A stretch of DNA of 64,000 nucleotides, taken from Shewanella woodyi ATCC 51908. GTDB taxonomy: Bacteria; Pseudomonadota; Gammaproteobacteria; Enterobacterales; Shewanellaceae. Below, one piece after another: positions 7,709 through 16,526 of this stretch. Position 1 is the first letter of the stretch. Each line of letters starts with the position of its first letter. The stretch is taken from the NCBI RefSeq assembly GCF_000019525.1, contig NC_010506.1:930001-994000 (forward strand), read 5' to 3'. Under the pieces are notes generated by a model that saw nothing but the letters and a program-made list of their open reading frames with translations, searched no databases and was not told the origin of the DNA. The translations under genes were made by a program, and so were the position numbers.

Positions 7709-8428
7709 TTAACGTCGACTTAATCGTCTCTCTAGCACAAACCCCATTATGCCACTGCAGAGCAATAGTACACCGAATATCTGTAGCCAAGCGTTGATTT
7801 GACGGGGGATCTGTTCCTCTTTATCTAGCCTGTAATGGCGTTTCCCTCCCGTCACATCCATCATAAAACCCTGTCCTTTGTATTCCCTGAATACTAGGTA
7901 GTGAGTATCTTCTCTATTGGCCATCTCTAGCCGTTTGGCCCTCATTAACTGTCTACCATCTTCACCGTTAGTATCCATACGATTTCTCCAAGAGGAGAAG
8001 ATATCATCGGGCTCATCGGCTAACGCGACTCCTGAGGACTCAGATTGATAGCGAGTTTCATTAAAAAGTTGTTTACTGCTTCCTGTATAAAAGAGCGTTA
8101 ATCCTAAGATGATTAAGGCGCTGGAGATATAGAGGTAGCGGCGAATATTTTGAAACTTCATCTTGTCTTTTTGTGACAGTAGCTGCTCGATATCTGGGAT
8201 CTGATTGAGCTGTTGCTTATTCTCATTGATATCAATCGCGTCGATAAACTCTTGAGTGTTGACTGATAGGGCGGAGAGCAAGTTACGAAATATCTCGTTG
8301 GAGGGGATGGATTTATCATTCTCCAGTTTAGATAGGTAGGATTGCTCAATACCCGCAAGCTCGGCAAGCTCAGGTTGGCTGAAGTTTCTTTCAGCTCTAA
8401 AGTGCTTTATCTGTTTTCCTATGGTCAT
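7709..8428 (-). CDS. Membrane-tethered XRE-family transcriptional regulator
   Basis: Residues 1-65 form an XRE/Cro helix-turn-helix (FSQPELAELAGIEQSYLSKLENDKSIPS). After a short linker there are two membrane segments, at about residues 94-113 (SALIILGLTLFYTG) and 213-233 near the C-terminus, with about 100 residues between them, probably periplasmic. This suggests a one-component regulator that senses an envelope signal and binds DNA directly. AAGGAA precedes the ATG. Upstream, two GGAATATTG repeats 20 bases apart are a candidate autoregulatory site. The ligand is unknown. Confidence 0.8.
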   Translation of the reverse strand: MTIGKQIKHFRAERNFSQPELAELAGIEQSYLSKLENDKSIPSNEIFRNLLSALSVNTQEFIDAIDINENKQQLNQIPDIEQLLSQKDKMKFQNIRRYLYISSALIILGLTLFYTGSSKQLFNETRYQSESSGVALADEPDDIFSSWRNRMDTNGEDGRQLMRAKRLEMANREDTHYLVFREYKGQGFMMDVTGGKRHYRLDKEEQIPRQINAWLQIFGVLLLCSGIMGFVLERRLSRR

Positions 8429-8489
8429 GCTCTATTCCTTGTATGTTTCTTCATTCGAATTTGCTGCCGGCAGGGTATATATTCTTAGG

Positions 8490-8540
8490 TATTCCTGCAT
8501 AAATATGAAGTGGAATATTGACGAATAATGGGGAATATTG
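8490..8540. promoter_or_regulatory. Candidate operator: repeated GGAATATTG
   Basis: GGAATATTG occurs at 8512-8520 and 8532-8540 (two helical turns apart), with an inverted TATTCC at about 8491. The spacing and place, 60-110 bases upstream of the XRE regulator start, fit binding by that regulator. This is inference from repetition alone. Confidence 0.4.
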
Positions 8541-8634
8541 GGTTTTAAAAGAGAGAGAAGGGGAGATAGGAGAGAAGACCTGAAATATTCAGGTCTAGAT
8601 GACTCAGGACTAAATGATTGAGGGTTAGACTGGA

Positions 8635-8958
8635 TTAATCGCTAAAGCCTTCACGTAGAAAAAGGTGGCGAGTCTGATTAAAACGAGATTCATCGGCTTT
8701 GATAAAGTCGATGGCTAGCTGGAAGTTCTCTAAGCGAAATTTTGCCAGCTTAGCTATCTCATATTCGTTCATTACGATATTCATCGCTTCCACTGTCCAC
8801 TCAGGCTCTCCGAGACCAATATCGGTTTCATCTGGATCGTAGTGAGTCACCATCCAATCTTGAAGCTGCTCAGCTGTGATGCTTGAAGCTCCCCATGCGT
8901 TAAGGGTGTCGATCAGCGCTTGTTTACTGATATTGGGTTTGCTTGATGTCTCTGTCAT
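8635..8958 (-). CDS. Hypothetical protein, about 107 residues
   Basis: A small acidic cytoplasmic protein, mostly helical by composition, with the conserved-looking segment LIDTLNAWGASSITAEQLQDWMVTHYDP near its start. I do not recognise a family. I choose the ATG at 8958, which has AAAGAG nine bases upstream; an ATG at 8982 would add eight residues but has a weaker ribosome site. It is the first of a minus-strand set that includes hmp and nnrS upstream of it but is separated from hmp by 110 bases, so co-transcription is uncertain. Confidence 0.6.
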   Translation of the reverse strand: MTETSSKPNISKQALIDTLNAWGASSITAEQLQDWMVTHYDPDETDIGLGEPEWTVEAMNIVMNEYEIAKLAKFRLENFQLAIDFIKADESRFNQTRHLFLREGFSD

Positions 8959-9091
8959 AGCGGTTAGCTCTTTTGGGTTCATATTTAGCTTTAGTGCAAT
9001 TTTGCCAAAGGGTAACCGAATTGTTTGCTAAGAGCTAGTTGAGGGCCACTGCATTAGATGAAAATGAGTTGCCCTCTCAGTGCCTTGTTTG

Positions 9092-10294
9092 TTACAGCTC
9101 AGCGTGGGGGCCAAATACCTCATAGTGGATGTGCTCTTCACTGACATTTAATTCAAGCAGTTGCTGCTTGGCAAATTGCATAAAGGCAACGGGACCGCAT
9201 AGGTAAAAATCACCATCAGTCAAAGGTAGCTGTGATTTTAAAAGGGCTAGATTCATAAAACCTTGCTGAACATTGGCACTCATCTGATCTTTATTTAGGC
9301 TGCCTATATCACGGTACCAGGTATGGTGCTGAAGGTTTATCTTCTCGCTTAGCAGATTGACTCGCTGATTGAATGAGTGCTGCTCAACACTTTCGCAGGC
9401 ATGCAGATAAAAGACGGGTTTATCAAACGCTTTGTCGGCTAACATCTCCAGCATGGATTGCATAGGAGTGACGCCAACTCCCGCTGAGATGAGTACCACA
9501 GGTGCTTCACGTTCGATATAGTGAAAGTCTCCCGCAGGTGGATAAATATCAACAATATCATCAAGATTAAGGTGGTCATGTAGATGATTAGAGACAACAC
9601 CTGGGATCCCTATTGCCTCACGTTTTACCGAAATTCGATAGCTGCTGGCGTTTGGCTTATCTGACAGTGAGTATTGACGTATCTCCTGAAATTCATGATT
9701 GGTAGGTGCGACTTTAATCCCTAAGTATTGGCCAGGCTCATAACCAATTACGGGCTGTTGATCGACAGGGGTGAAAACAAAACTAGTGACTAGGCTCGAC
9801 TCTTCACGTTTTTGAGTAACACGGAACTGTCTTGCACCAAGCCAACCACCTGCTTGAGTTGCACTCTTTTGGTATAGCTCATCCTCTCGCTTGATAAAAA
9901 TCCCCGCCAATAGTCCATAGGCTGCGCCCCATGCCTCCTCAACATCAGGGGTAAAGGCATCGGGTGCAAGCTCCCGTAGCGTTTCTAGTAGATGGTGTCC
10001 GACAATCGGGTAGTGGTCAGGTTGGATATTAAAACTTGTGTGCTTATGGGCGATGCGCTCTACTGCACCTGAAAGTGCCCCTAAGTTGTCGATATTTTTA
10101 GCATAAGCGGCAACGGCATTAAACAGTGCTGCAGGTTGGCCACCGGTTTTTTGATGGCTCATATTGAAAATATCTTTAAGTTCCGGATTGTGACTAAACA
10201 TTCTTTGATAAAAATGTTCAGTAATGGCGGTACCAGCAGACTCTAATAGGGGAATGGTGCTCTTAACTATGCTGATATGTTTTTCAGATAACAT
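9092..10294 (-). CDS. hmp: Flavohaemoprotein, nitric oxide dioxygenase
   Basis: The enzyme converts NO and O2 to nitrate using NAD(P)H, protecting the cytoplasm from nitrosative stress. Residues 1-140 are a globin with the expected Tyr29 (B10), Gln53 (E7) and proximal His85. The reductase part follows: FAD-binding RQYSLS at about 205-210, GVGVTPMQSML at about 270-280 for the nicotinamide nucleotide, and the C-terminal YLCGP and FGPH elements. At 400 residues it is full-length. It lies 72 bases downstream of nnrS on the same strand, so it probably belongs to the NorR-controlled transcript starting near 12065. Confidence 0.97.
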   Translation of the reverse strand: MLSEKHISIVKSTIPLLESAGTAITEHFYQRMFSHNPELKDIFNMSHQKTGGQPAALFNAVAAYAKNIDNLGALSGAVERIAHKHTSFNIQPDHYPIVGHHLLETLRELAPDAFTPDVEEAWGAAYGLLAGIFIKREDELYQKSATQAGGWLGARQFRVTQKREESSLVTSFVFTPVDQQPVIGYEPGQYLGIKVAPTNHEFQEIRQYSLSDKPNASSYRISVKREAIGIPGVVSNHLHDHLNLDDIVDIYPPAGDFHYIEREAPVVLISAGVGVTPMQSMLEMLADKAFDKPVFYLHACESVEQHSFNQRVNLLSEKINLQHHTWYRDIGSLNKDQMSANVQQGFMNLALLKSQLPLTDGDFYLCGPVAFMQFAKQQLLELNVSEEHIHYEVFGPHAEL

Positions 10295-10366
10295 CTAAAT
10301 ATCCTTCTGATATAGGGTGTGTTTTATGACGAAAAATATCGTTCGATTGAGGTAGAAAATTAATGC

Positions 10367-11662
10367 TTAGCTGGCTCTTGCACTCATTAGAATGCGAGTG
10401 TAGTGCCAGATGAAAATGGAGAAAGCGGTTATCCAGCAGATAGCGCTGATGTCCCAAGCCATAATTGGCATCTGCAATAGTGGCAGAATAAACCTCACTA
10501 GCGTACCGATAAACATGAGTGCAAACGCGATATTCAGTGAAGGGTGAGGTTTAAGTGGTCGACCAGTGTGACCCAGAGAGACGCGAGCGATCATGGCTAA
10601 GATCATACCGCCTATGGTACCGACTGTGATTAGGTGTAGCGCATCGGCAAATCGAACTAAGTCGATGTGATAGCTTATCCCTAAGGCGACGAGACCTAAT
10701 CCAAGGGCCAGATATGCCAATTGTAGTGACCAAAGAAGCGGGACTTTGCGTGTTGAAAGAGGATCCCAATGCCAGAGTCTAAGTAGGTGAATTATGCCTG
10801 CACTGATTAAGGCAACAGCGGGGGTAAAAGGCAGTGCAATAAAGTGGCCTGTGAAGAAGATACCTATGCCGATAATCGTGACCACTGGCAAGAGTTTGTC
10901 GAGTATTGGCGTGGCTTTTACTTGAGCATTGTCGGCGCCGCGTCCGGTGAAAAAGGGGATAACACGCCCACCGACTATACCGACCAGCAGGCCGAAGGTT
11001 AGGATAGCAGTGCGGGCTAGATGGAGCGCAAGTTCAGTATGGCCACTAAAGTCAGCGATTAAGAAGCTTAAATTCAGTAGCATCATCACGCTAAGAAGAG
11101 GAATAAATTGGTAGTTTCGTTTACTTTTAGCGCGGATAACCATAGAGGCGAGAAAACCGATACAGGCTAACCACCATCCAGCTTGAAGCACTAAGGCAAG
11201 CACCTGAATTCTTGAATCCTCGCTCCATAGAAGTACGCGGACCATCAACCAGATTAAGGTGAGGGTTAGCAGGGCGCCACCATTGATACTGCGTTTATTG
11301 GTCCAGGTTTGTGCCGCGGTCAGTAGGAAAGCCACCGCTATATTAGCCCCGAATCCAAATAGCATCTCATGAATATGCCAAGCCACTGGAGTCAGGCCAG
11401 AGTTTGCTAAAGTGGGAAGATAGCCATGGAGGAATAGGATCCATATTCCAACGCTCAATACTGAGCTTAAGGTACCTGCTAGAAACCAAGGGCGAAATGC
11501 CAGATCCCATAGGGGCTGTTGAGTAATACTCAATAATTTAGGGGGCAAGTGAGTTTTCTCTGCGCCCGATAGCTCGCCTGTCGAGTGTAGTTGTTGATTG
11601 AGTCTTGCTTTACTGACCTGCTGTTTAGCGGGCTCATTGATGCTGTGGAGAGTTTTGCTCAT
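10367..11662 (-). CDS. nnrS: NnrS family membrane protein
   Basis: A haem- and copper-containing multispanning membrane protein linked to NO resistance. The 431-residue product shows about twelve hydrophobic segments and NnrS signatures: PLWDLAFRPWFLAG at about residues 50-63, AWHIHEMLFGFGANIAVAFLLTA at about 93-115, GGRVIPFFTGRG in the middle, and conserved histidines in these loops (possible haem ligands). A roughly 45-residue hydrophilic N-terminal extension precedes the first membrane segment. It sits between a broken small membrane gene and hmp, all on the minus strand, opposite norR. Confidence 0.95.
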   Translation of the reverse strand: MSKTLHSINEPAKQQVSKARLNQQLHSTGELSGAEKTHLPPKLLSITQQPLWDLAFRPWFLAGTLSSVLSVGIWILFLHGYLPTLANSGLTPVAWHIHEMLFGFGANIAVAFLLTAAQTWTNKRSINGGALLTLTLIWLMVRVLLWSEDSRIQVLALVLQAGWWLACIGFLASMVIRAKSKRNYQFIPLLSVMMLLNLSFLIADFSGHTELALHLARTAILTFGLLVGIVGGRVIPFFTGRGADNAQVKATPILDKLLPVVTIIGIGIFFTGHFIALPFTPAVALISAGIIHLLRLWHWDPLSTRKVPLLWSLQLAYLALGLGLVALGISYHIDLVRFADALHLITVGTIGGMILAMIARVSLGHTGRPLKPHPSLNIAFALMFIGTLVRFILPLLQMPIMAWDISAICWITAFSIFIWHYTRILMSARAS

Positions 11663-11707
11663 CTACTGCTCTTATGCTAATGAAAAATTAATGATTAAGT
11701 TACAAGT

Positions 11708-12015
11708 TTACAGCTGAGTGGCGCCTAAGCCATGTAGGCCGATACAGCGCATCACATAACCTATCTTTACTGCTGTCGCAAAAAGAATAAGTGCAATATG
11801 GCTTGCGACTTGAGTCCATAAAGAGAAATACTCATCGTGGGTATAGCCGATAATAATGCAGGTTATTATGCCAACATTGCAATGAACATAGCGCCGTTAC
11901 CACTGAGCAAAACTCGTGAGAAATTTCGCTTATTCCTTTTATGTGAGCGACTGCCTTCATAGGTTGTCCAACTGGGTGTTAAGCTTGGTTGAATCCTTGT
12001 GTGTGCTGTACTCAT
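11708..12015 (-). pseudogene. Frameshifted small membrane protein gene of the NO locus
   Basis: From the ATG at 12015 (GGAG six bases upstream) the frame encodes 49 residues, MSTAHTRIQPSLTPS to MFIAMLA, then meets TAA at 11868. One base out of frame the coding continues: IITCIIIGYTHDEYFSLWTQ, then a second membrane segment and GYVMRCIGLHGLGATQL, ending at TAA 11708. The two halves together would be a protein of about 102 residues with two membrane segments. The total of 308 bases is one short of a whole number of codons, consistent with a single-base deletion around 11870-11880. It could be a sequencing error or a real lesion. It is the first gene behind the sigma-54 promoter. Confidence 0.75.
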
Positions 12016-12076
12016 CATAAACTCCTCACCTATTTACGCTTACTCATTCACTTATACATTTTCTACTCTATGACAT

Positions 12077-12093
12077 AGCGATTACCATGCCAG
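12077..12093 (-). promoter_or_regulatory. Sigma-54 promoter of the nnrS-hmp operon
   Basis: On the minus strand CTGGCATGGTAATCGCT matches the -24/-12 consensus YTGGCACGRNNNTTGCW at 15 of 17 positions, including both invariant GG and GC pairs at the right spacing. It lies about 60 bases upstream of the small membrane gene and points toward nnrS and hmp. Confidence 0.85.
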
Positions 12094-12144
12094 AAATTCA
12101 AGGTGTTGATTTTGAATTGTTTTATGTTTCACTAAGCCTGTTGT

Positions 12145-12185
12145 GAGTCAATATGACTACATGGTAGTTGTAGTCATATTGACTC
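12145..12185. promoter_or_regulatory. NorR enhancer: paired GTCA-N3-TGAC boxes
   Basis: A perfect 17-base inverted repeat (GAGTCAATATGACTACA and its complement, seven bases apart) contains GTCAATATGAC at 12147-12157 and GTCATATTGAC at 12173-12183. Each fits the GTCA-N3-TGAC core known for NorR. The boxes are 55-105 bases upstream of the sigma-54 promoter at 12077-12093, a normal enhancer distance, and about 75 bases ahead of norR, so norR may also be autoregulated. Confidence 0.85.
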
Positions 12186-12260
12186 TATTGATGTGTTTTT
12201 AGTTAGTTCATGTTAACGTGCTTATTAATGGCTTCAAGTAGATAAACAGTGAGGTAGACA

Positions 12261-13847
12261 GTGGGTGAACTCTCTCCACAAGCTTTAATCGAGTTAGCGC
12301 TGGATCTGGCAAATAGTTTAACCACTAAAGATAGATTTGAGCGTCTGCTGAGTACCGTTAGGCATGCGGTAGAGTGTGATGCGGTTGTCTTACTGGATGT
12401 TGAGTCTGGCTTTCTTAAACCTTTAGCTCAACAAGGCTTGACTCAAGATGCCTTGGGACGTCGTTTTGAGATAGCCGCTCACCCTAGATTTGAGGCGATC
12501 TGTGAGTCATCGACTCCCATACGTTTTGCTGCTAGCAGTCCACTTCCCGATCCCTATGATGGAATGCTGCTCGCCCATGAGGGGGACCTGCCAGTTCACG
12601 CCTGCATGGGTCTGCCATTGATGTCAGATGATAACTTAATTGGTGTTCTCACTTTGGACAGCATGAGCCCTAACGCTTTTGATGATATTCCCAAAAGGAG
12701 TCTAGATATCATCTCCGCCATGTCGGCCGCAACGCTAAAAACCGCCATTTTACTGCAGGAGTTGGAGCATCACTCACTGCATAATCAGCAGGTGGTTGCC
12801 GAGCTTACCCATGAGGCCTTAGTTAAAGATGGTGGTGAGTTGATTGGCGATAGTTTGGTGATGCTTAAGCTTAAGCGTGAGATTGACATGGTGGCTATCT
12901 CAGACTTCTCCATTTTGATTGAGGGGGAGACAGGGGTGGGTAAAGAACTGGTGGCCAGGACTCTGCACCGTCAATCTAAGCGAGTCGAAGGACCACTTGT
13001 ATACGTTAACTGTGCTGCTTTACCTGAAAGCTTGATTGAGAGTGAGCTGTTTGGCCATGTAAAAGGGGCGTTTACTGGGGCAGATCGAAACCGGATAGGC
13101 AAATTTAGTCTTGCTGATGGCGGCACTATTTTTCTCGATGAGATCGGCGAGTTATCACTCCCTGTGCAGAGTAAATTGCTGCGTGTGCTGCAGAATCAAG
13201 AGATCCAGGTTGTTGGTAAGGATGATATTGAACGGGTGAACGTGCGTATTCTTGCGGCAACCAATCGCAAGTTAAAGGTGGAGGTAGAGGAGGGGCGTTT
13301 TAGAGCCGACCTTTACCATAGGCTGAGTGTATATCCTATTTCGGTTCCCCCTCTTAGAGCCCGAGAGGGAGATGTGACCTTACTTAGTGGTTACTTTATT
13401 GAGTTGACTCGCCGTAAGCTGGGAATGCAGCAACTTACCCTTACCTCTTCGGCTATCGATGCGTTAAATCGATATGATTGGCCCGGTAATGTCAGGGAGC
13501 TTGAGCATGTGATTGCCCGTGCAGCTCTGCGCGCCAAAGGCAGCGTAAACTCAGTGATAGTACGTATCGGGCTAGAGCATATGGAACATCTAGTTGCCAC
13601 ATCAAGCCTGCAGTCAGCTAGCGTGCTGAAAGGAGATTCAGGCCCTAGGGTCAGTGAAGAAGTTGAAGCTAATCTCAAATTAGCGACCGAAGCATTCCAG
13701 CGCCGGGTGATCACCCAAGTGTTAGCCGAGGAGTCGGGAAACTGGTCGGCTACAGCTAAGCGTTTGGAGACAGACAGAGCTAACTTAAATCGTTTGGCTA
13801 AGCGTCTTGGGATCCGTGTTGCCAAGAGCATCATTACCGACAGTTAG
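12261..13847 (+). CDS. norR: NO-responsive sigma-54 activator NorR
   Basis: A 528-residue bacterial enhancer-binding protein. Residues 1-165 form the GAF domain that in NorR binds NO at a non-haem iron; the segment VHACMGLPL and LPDPYDGM match E. coli NorR closely. The AAA+ domain has Walker A GETGVGKE (about 221-228), the sigma-54 contact loop GAFTGA (about 268-273) and Walker B IFLDEIGE (about 290-297). The C-terminal Fis-like helix-turn-helix is [24 protein letters not shown]. The start is GTG, with GAGG upstream. It should act on the inverted repeat at 12145-12185 to switch on the divergent nnrS-hmp operon. Confidence 0.96.
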   Translation: MGELSPQALIELALDLANSLTTKDRFERLLSTVRHAVECDAVVLLDVESGFLKPLAQQGLTQDALGRRFEIAAHPRFEAICESSTPIRFAASSPLPDPYDGMLLAHEGDLPVHACMGLPLMSDDNLIGVLTLDSMSPNAFDDIPKRSLDIISAMSAATLKTAILLQELEHHSLHNQQVVAELTHEALVKDGGELIGDSLVMLKLKREIDMVAISDFSILIEGETGVGKELVARTLHRQSKRVEGPLVYVNCAALPESLIESELFGHVKGAFTGADRNRIGKFSLADGGTIFLDEIGELSLPVQSKLLRVLQNQEIQVVGKDDIERVNVRILAATNRKLKVEVEEGRFRADLYHRLSVYPISVPPLRAREGDVTLLSGYFIELTRRKLGMQQLTLTSSAIDALNRYDWPGNVRELEHVIARAALRAKGSVNSVIVRIGLEHMEHLVATSSLQSASVLKGDSGPRVSEEVEANLKLATEAFQRRVITQVLAEESGNWSATAKRLETDRANLNRLAKRLGIRVAKSIITDS

Positions 13848-14074
13848 GTGCGAGGGAATGCGCACTATATCTGGTATGTGTTAGCGGCTATTTCTTCGGC
13901 TTCTACTGTCTCCTTAATAATTATTTATGGGTTGTGATTTAAGCGTCTAGACGCTGGTAAACTCGCTGAGGCAGTGCCCGTCATCACAGAGAGTTAAGGT
14001 GGTTAAGCACTTTACTATACAGCTGTGCTTTTTAGGGTTAAACTATCTGTACTTAAAATAAAGGTTGGATAGTT

Positions 14075-14758
14075 ATGAAATTTTGTCGAATTGCCGTGAG
14101 TCTTATGCTGCTTATGTTAACGGGCTGCGGTGCCATTCATGATTACCGGCAATCGCAGATGTTTAACAGCTTCGATGACTTTAGGCCTGGACCTGATGGT
14201 GGAAGCGATCTTATCTGGTCTAAGCCAGGGATCAGAAGTATCCATGATTTGAATGAGATACTTAAGCAGTACGATAGTGTGATGGTGGACCAAGTGTGGT
14301 TGGTACTGGATGATAAAACTCGCTATGACAACTTGTCTGAGGCGGAGATTATCGGCGTGTCTGAGTATCTAGTTGAGAAGATAAAACGTAAAGCTTCGTC
14401 TCGTTTTAAGCTAGTTGATGAGCCTAAAGAGAAGACGTTAAGGATCAGTGTTGCACTAACCAACATCGAAACCCCAAACCCTATTTTAGCGGTGACCAGT
14501 AGTTTACTGCCTGTTGGACTTGGGATCTCAACTATCGCAAAAGTGGTTACCGGTGAGCACACCAATGTGGGCAGCGCGACCATAGAGATGATGATAAGTG
14601 ACGCGGCTTCTGGGGCGCCCATTGTGGCTGTTATCGATAGAAGGGCTGGCAGTAAAGATCTTAGCACCATGATAGACTCCACCGATGATGCCAAGGATGC
14701 TGTGGACTGGTGGGTTGAGCGGATAGGTCTAACTCTGCGAGGGCAGGTTGCGGAGTAA
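14075..14758 (+). CDS. DUF3313-type outer-membrane lipoprotein
   Basis: The 227-residue protein has a signal peptide with lipobox LLMLTGC (Cys at about residue 18). The mature part, with VDQVWLVLDDKT, SEYLVEKIKRK and a late GSATIEMMISDAASGAPI strand segment, resembles the DUF3313 lipoprotein family of unknown function. AGG precedes the ATG. It stands alone between norR and dbpA; the 227 bases before it show no recognisable site. Confidence 0.75.
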   Translation: MKFCRIAVSLMLLMLTGCGAIHDYRQSQMFNSFDDFRPGPDGGSDLIWSKPGIRSIHDLNEILKQYDSVMVDQVWLVLDDKTRYDNLSEAEIIGVSEYLVEKIKRKASSRFKLVDEPKEKTLRISVALTNIETPNPILAVTSSLLPVGLGISTIAKVVTGEHTNVGSATIEMMISDAASGAPIVAVIDRRAGSKDLSTMIDSTDDAKDAVDWWVERIGLTLRGQVAE

Positions 14759-15006
14759 TACTCTTTGCTAGCACTAGGGCAAGCTAGATGACACAGAGCC
14801 TACTACTCTTTTATGACTCGCTATCCTAATGCAAGCAACTCAATTCAATCCTTGCTATAATCACGCCCATTATTATCGGGCCCCCATACTGTCCATTTCA
14901 CAACATAGTACTCGGCTTGATAAATTCGATTGATTTCAGCGTCATACTGTTTTTTGGTGTGTCGCTTTCATGGCGATGTTCGTCGTGATAAAAATAGGAA
15001 TAGACC

Positions 15007-16416
15007 TTGAGCCAAGTTACCCCAAATGCAGACAGTAAGATGTCGTTTTCGACATTAACGCTAAAACCTGAACTACTCGATAACCTAAAGACCATGGGTT
15101 ATGACTCGATGACGCCGATCCAGGCCCAGAGTTTACCCGCAATTTTAAATGGTGAAGATGTTATCGGCCAAGGCAAGACGGGCTCAGGTAAAACAGCCGC
15201 CTTCGGTTTAGGTCTGCTGCACAAGCTAAACGTGAAGCGTTTTCGTATTCAGTCTTTGGTGCTGTGCCCTACCCGTGAGTTGGCTGATCAAGTCGCAAAA
15301 GAGATCCGTACCTTGGCTCGTGGTATCCACAATATCAAGGTGTTGACCCTGTGTGGTGGCGTGCCTATGGGGCCACAAATCGGTTCTCTCGAGCATGGCG
15401 CTCACATTATTGTAGGAACACCAGGTCGTATTATCGATCACCTGTCACGTGAGCGTTTAAGTCTTGAAGATGTGAATACCTTAGTGCTTGATGAAGCGGA
15501 TCGCATGCTAGAGATGGGCTTCCTGCCAGATCTTGATTACATCATGGCTCAGATGCCACGTGAGCGTCAGACGCTGCTGTTCAGTGCGACTTTCCCTAAA
15601 CAGATCCAGAAGATCGCCGAAGAGATCATGTATGAGCCTGTAATGGTAAAAGTCACTTCGACTCACGACAGTAATACCATAGACCAGCACTTCTATGAGT
15701 TGGAAAGTAACAAAGATCGCCAAAAGGCGCTACGCCTATTGTTGCTGCAACACCGGCCTGAGAGCGCGGTTGTTTTCTGTAATACAAAGCGTGAAACCAA
15801 AGATGTAGCAGCAACTTTAGCCAATGACGGTTTTAGCGTTGTGGCTCTGCATGGAGATCTGGAGCAGAGAGATAGAGATATCACCTTGATGCAGTTTGCT
15901 AACAAGAGTGCCTCTATCATGGTAGCGACCGATGTTGCTGCTCGAGGTTTGGATATTGAAGCGTTGGATATGGTGGTGAACTATGAGTTTGCCTATGATA
16001 CTGAAGTTCATATTCACCGTATTGGTCGTACTGGCCGCGCTGGTAGTAAAGGTGCCGCTTATACTTTCTATAATTACGAAGATGATTATAAGGTTAAGCT
16101 GTTAGAGGAGTATCTGGACCGCGAGATCACTAGTGAGGTGCTACCGCCTGAAAACCTACTCGATACCTTCCCAACTCAACCTAAAATGGTGACTTTGCAG
16201 ATTGATGGTGGCAAGAAGAACAAGCTGCGCCCTGGCGATATCTTAGGTGGGTTAACCGGCGAAGATGGCATCCAAGGCTCTGAAGTTGGCAAAATCAAGA
16301 TCACCGACTTCCGCTCATATGTTGCAGTCGACCGTAAAGTCGCCAAACGTGCACTACACAAGATCACCAATGGCAAACTTAAAGGCCGCAGCTACCGTGC
16401 TTGGGAGATGCGTTAA
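15007..16416 (+). CDS. dbpA: ATP-dependent RNA helicase DbpA
   Basis: A DEAD-box helicase that acts in large ribosomal subunit assembly. Motifs in order: Q motif with TPIQAQ, motif [24 protein letters not shown] (about residue 160), LLFSATFP, VATDVAARGLDI and [10 protein letters not shown]. The last 75 residues (LRPGDILGGLTGEDGI to YRAWEMR) are the DbpA-type RRM that binds hairpin 92 of 23S rRNA, which separates DbpA from other DEAD proteins. The TTG at 15007 has AGGA seven bases upstream; an ATG at 15040 is the alternative start but has a poor ribosome site. A strong terminator follows. Confidence 0.95.
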   Translation: MSQVTPNADSKMSFSTLTLKPELLDNLKTMGYDSMTPIQAQSLPAILNGEDVIGQGKTGSGKTAAFGLGLLHKLNVKRFRIQSLVLCPTRELADQVAKEIRTLARGIHNIKVLTLCGGVPMGPQIGSLEHGAHIIVGTPGRIIDHLSRERLSLEDVNTLVLDEADRMLEMGFLPDLDYIMAQMPRERQTLLFSATFPKQIQKIAEEIMYEPVMVKVTSTHDSNTIDQHFYELESNKDRQKALRLLLLQHRPESAVVFCNTKRETKDVAATLANDGFSVVALHGDLEQRDRDITLMQFANKSASIMVATDVAARGLDIEALDMVVNYEFAYDTEVHIHRIGRTGRAGSKGAAYTFYNYEDDYKVKLLEEYLDREITSEVLPPENLLDTFPTQPKMVTLQIDGGKKNKLRPGDILGGLTGEDGIQGSEVGKIKITDFRSYVAVDRKVAKRALHKITNGKLKGRSYRAWEMR

Positions 16417-16470
16417 GCTAGTCTCTAACTCTCGCTAGTGGATGCGGATAATCGACTTATCTAAACGATA

Positions 16471-16500
16471 AAAGGAGTGAACTTAGTTCACTCCTTTTTT
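16471..16500 (+). terminator. Rho-independent terminator of dbpA
   Basis: AAAGGAGTGAAC-TTA-GTTCACTCCTTT is a perfect 12-bp stem followed by TTT, about 55 bases after the dbpA stop. Confidence 0.9.
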
Positions 16501-16526
16501 AGTATTTAGACTGATTGGTATTATCG

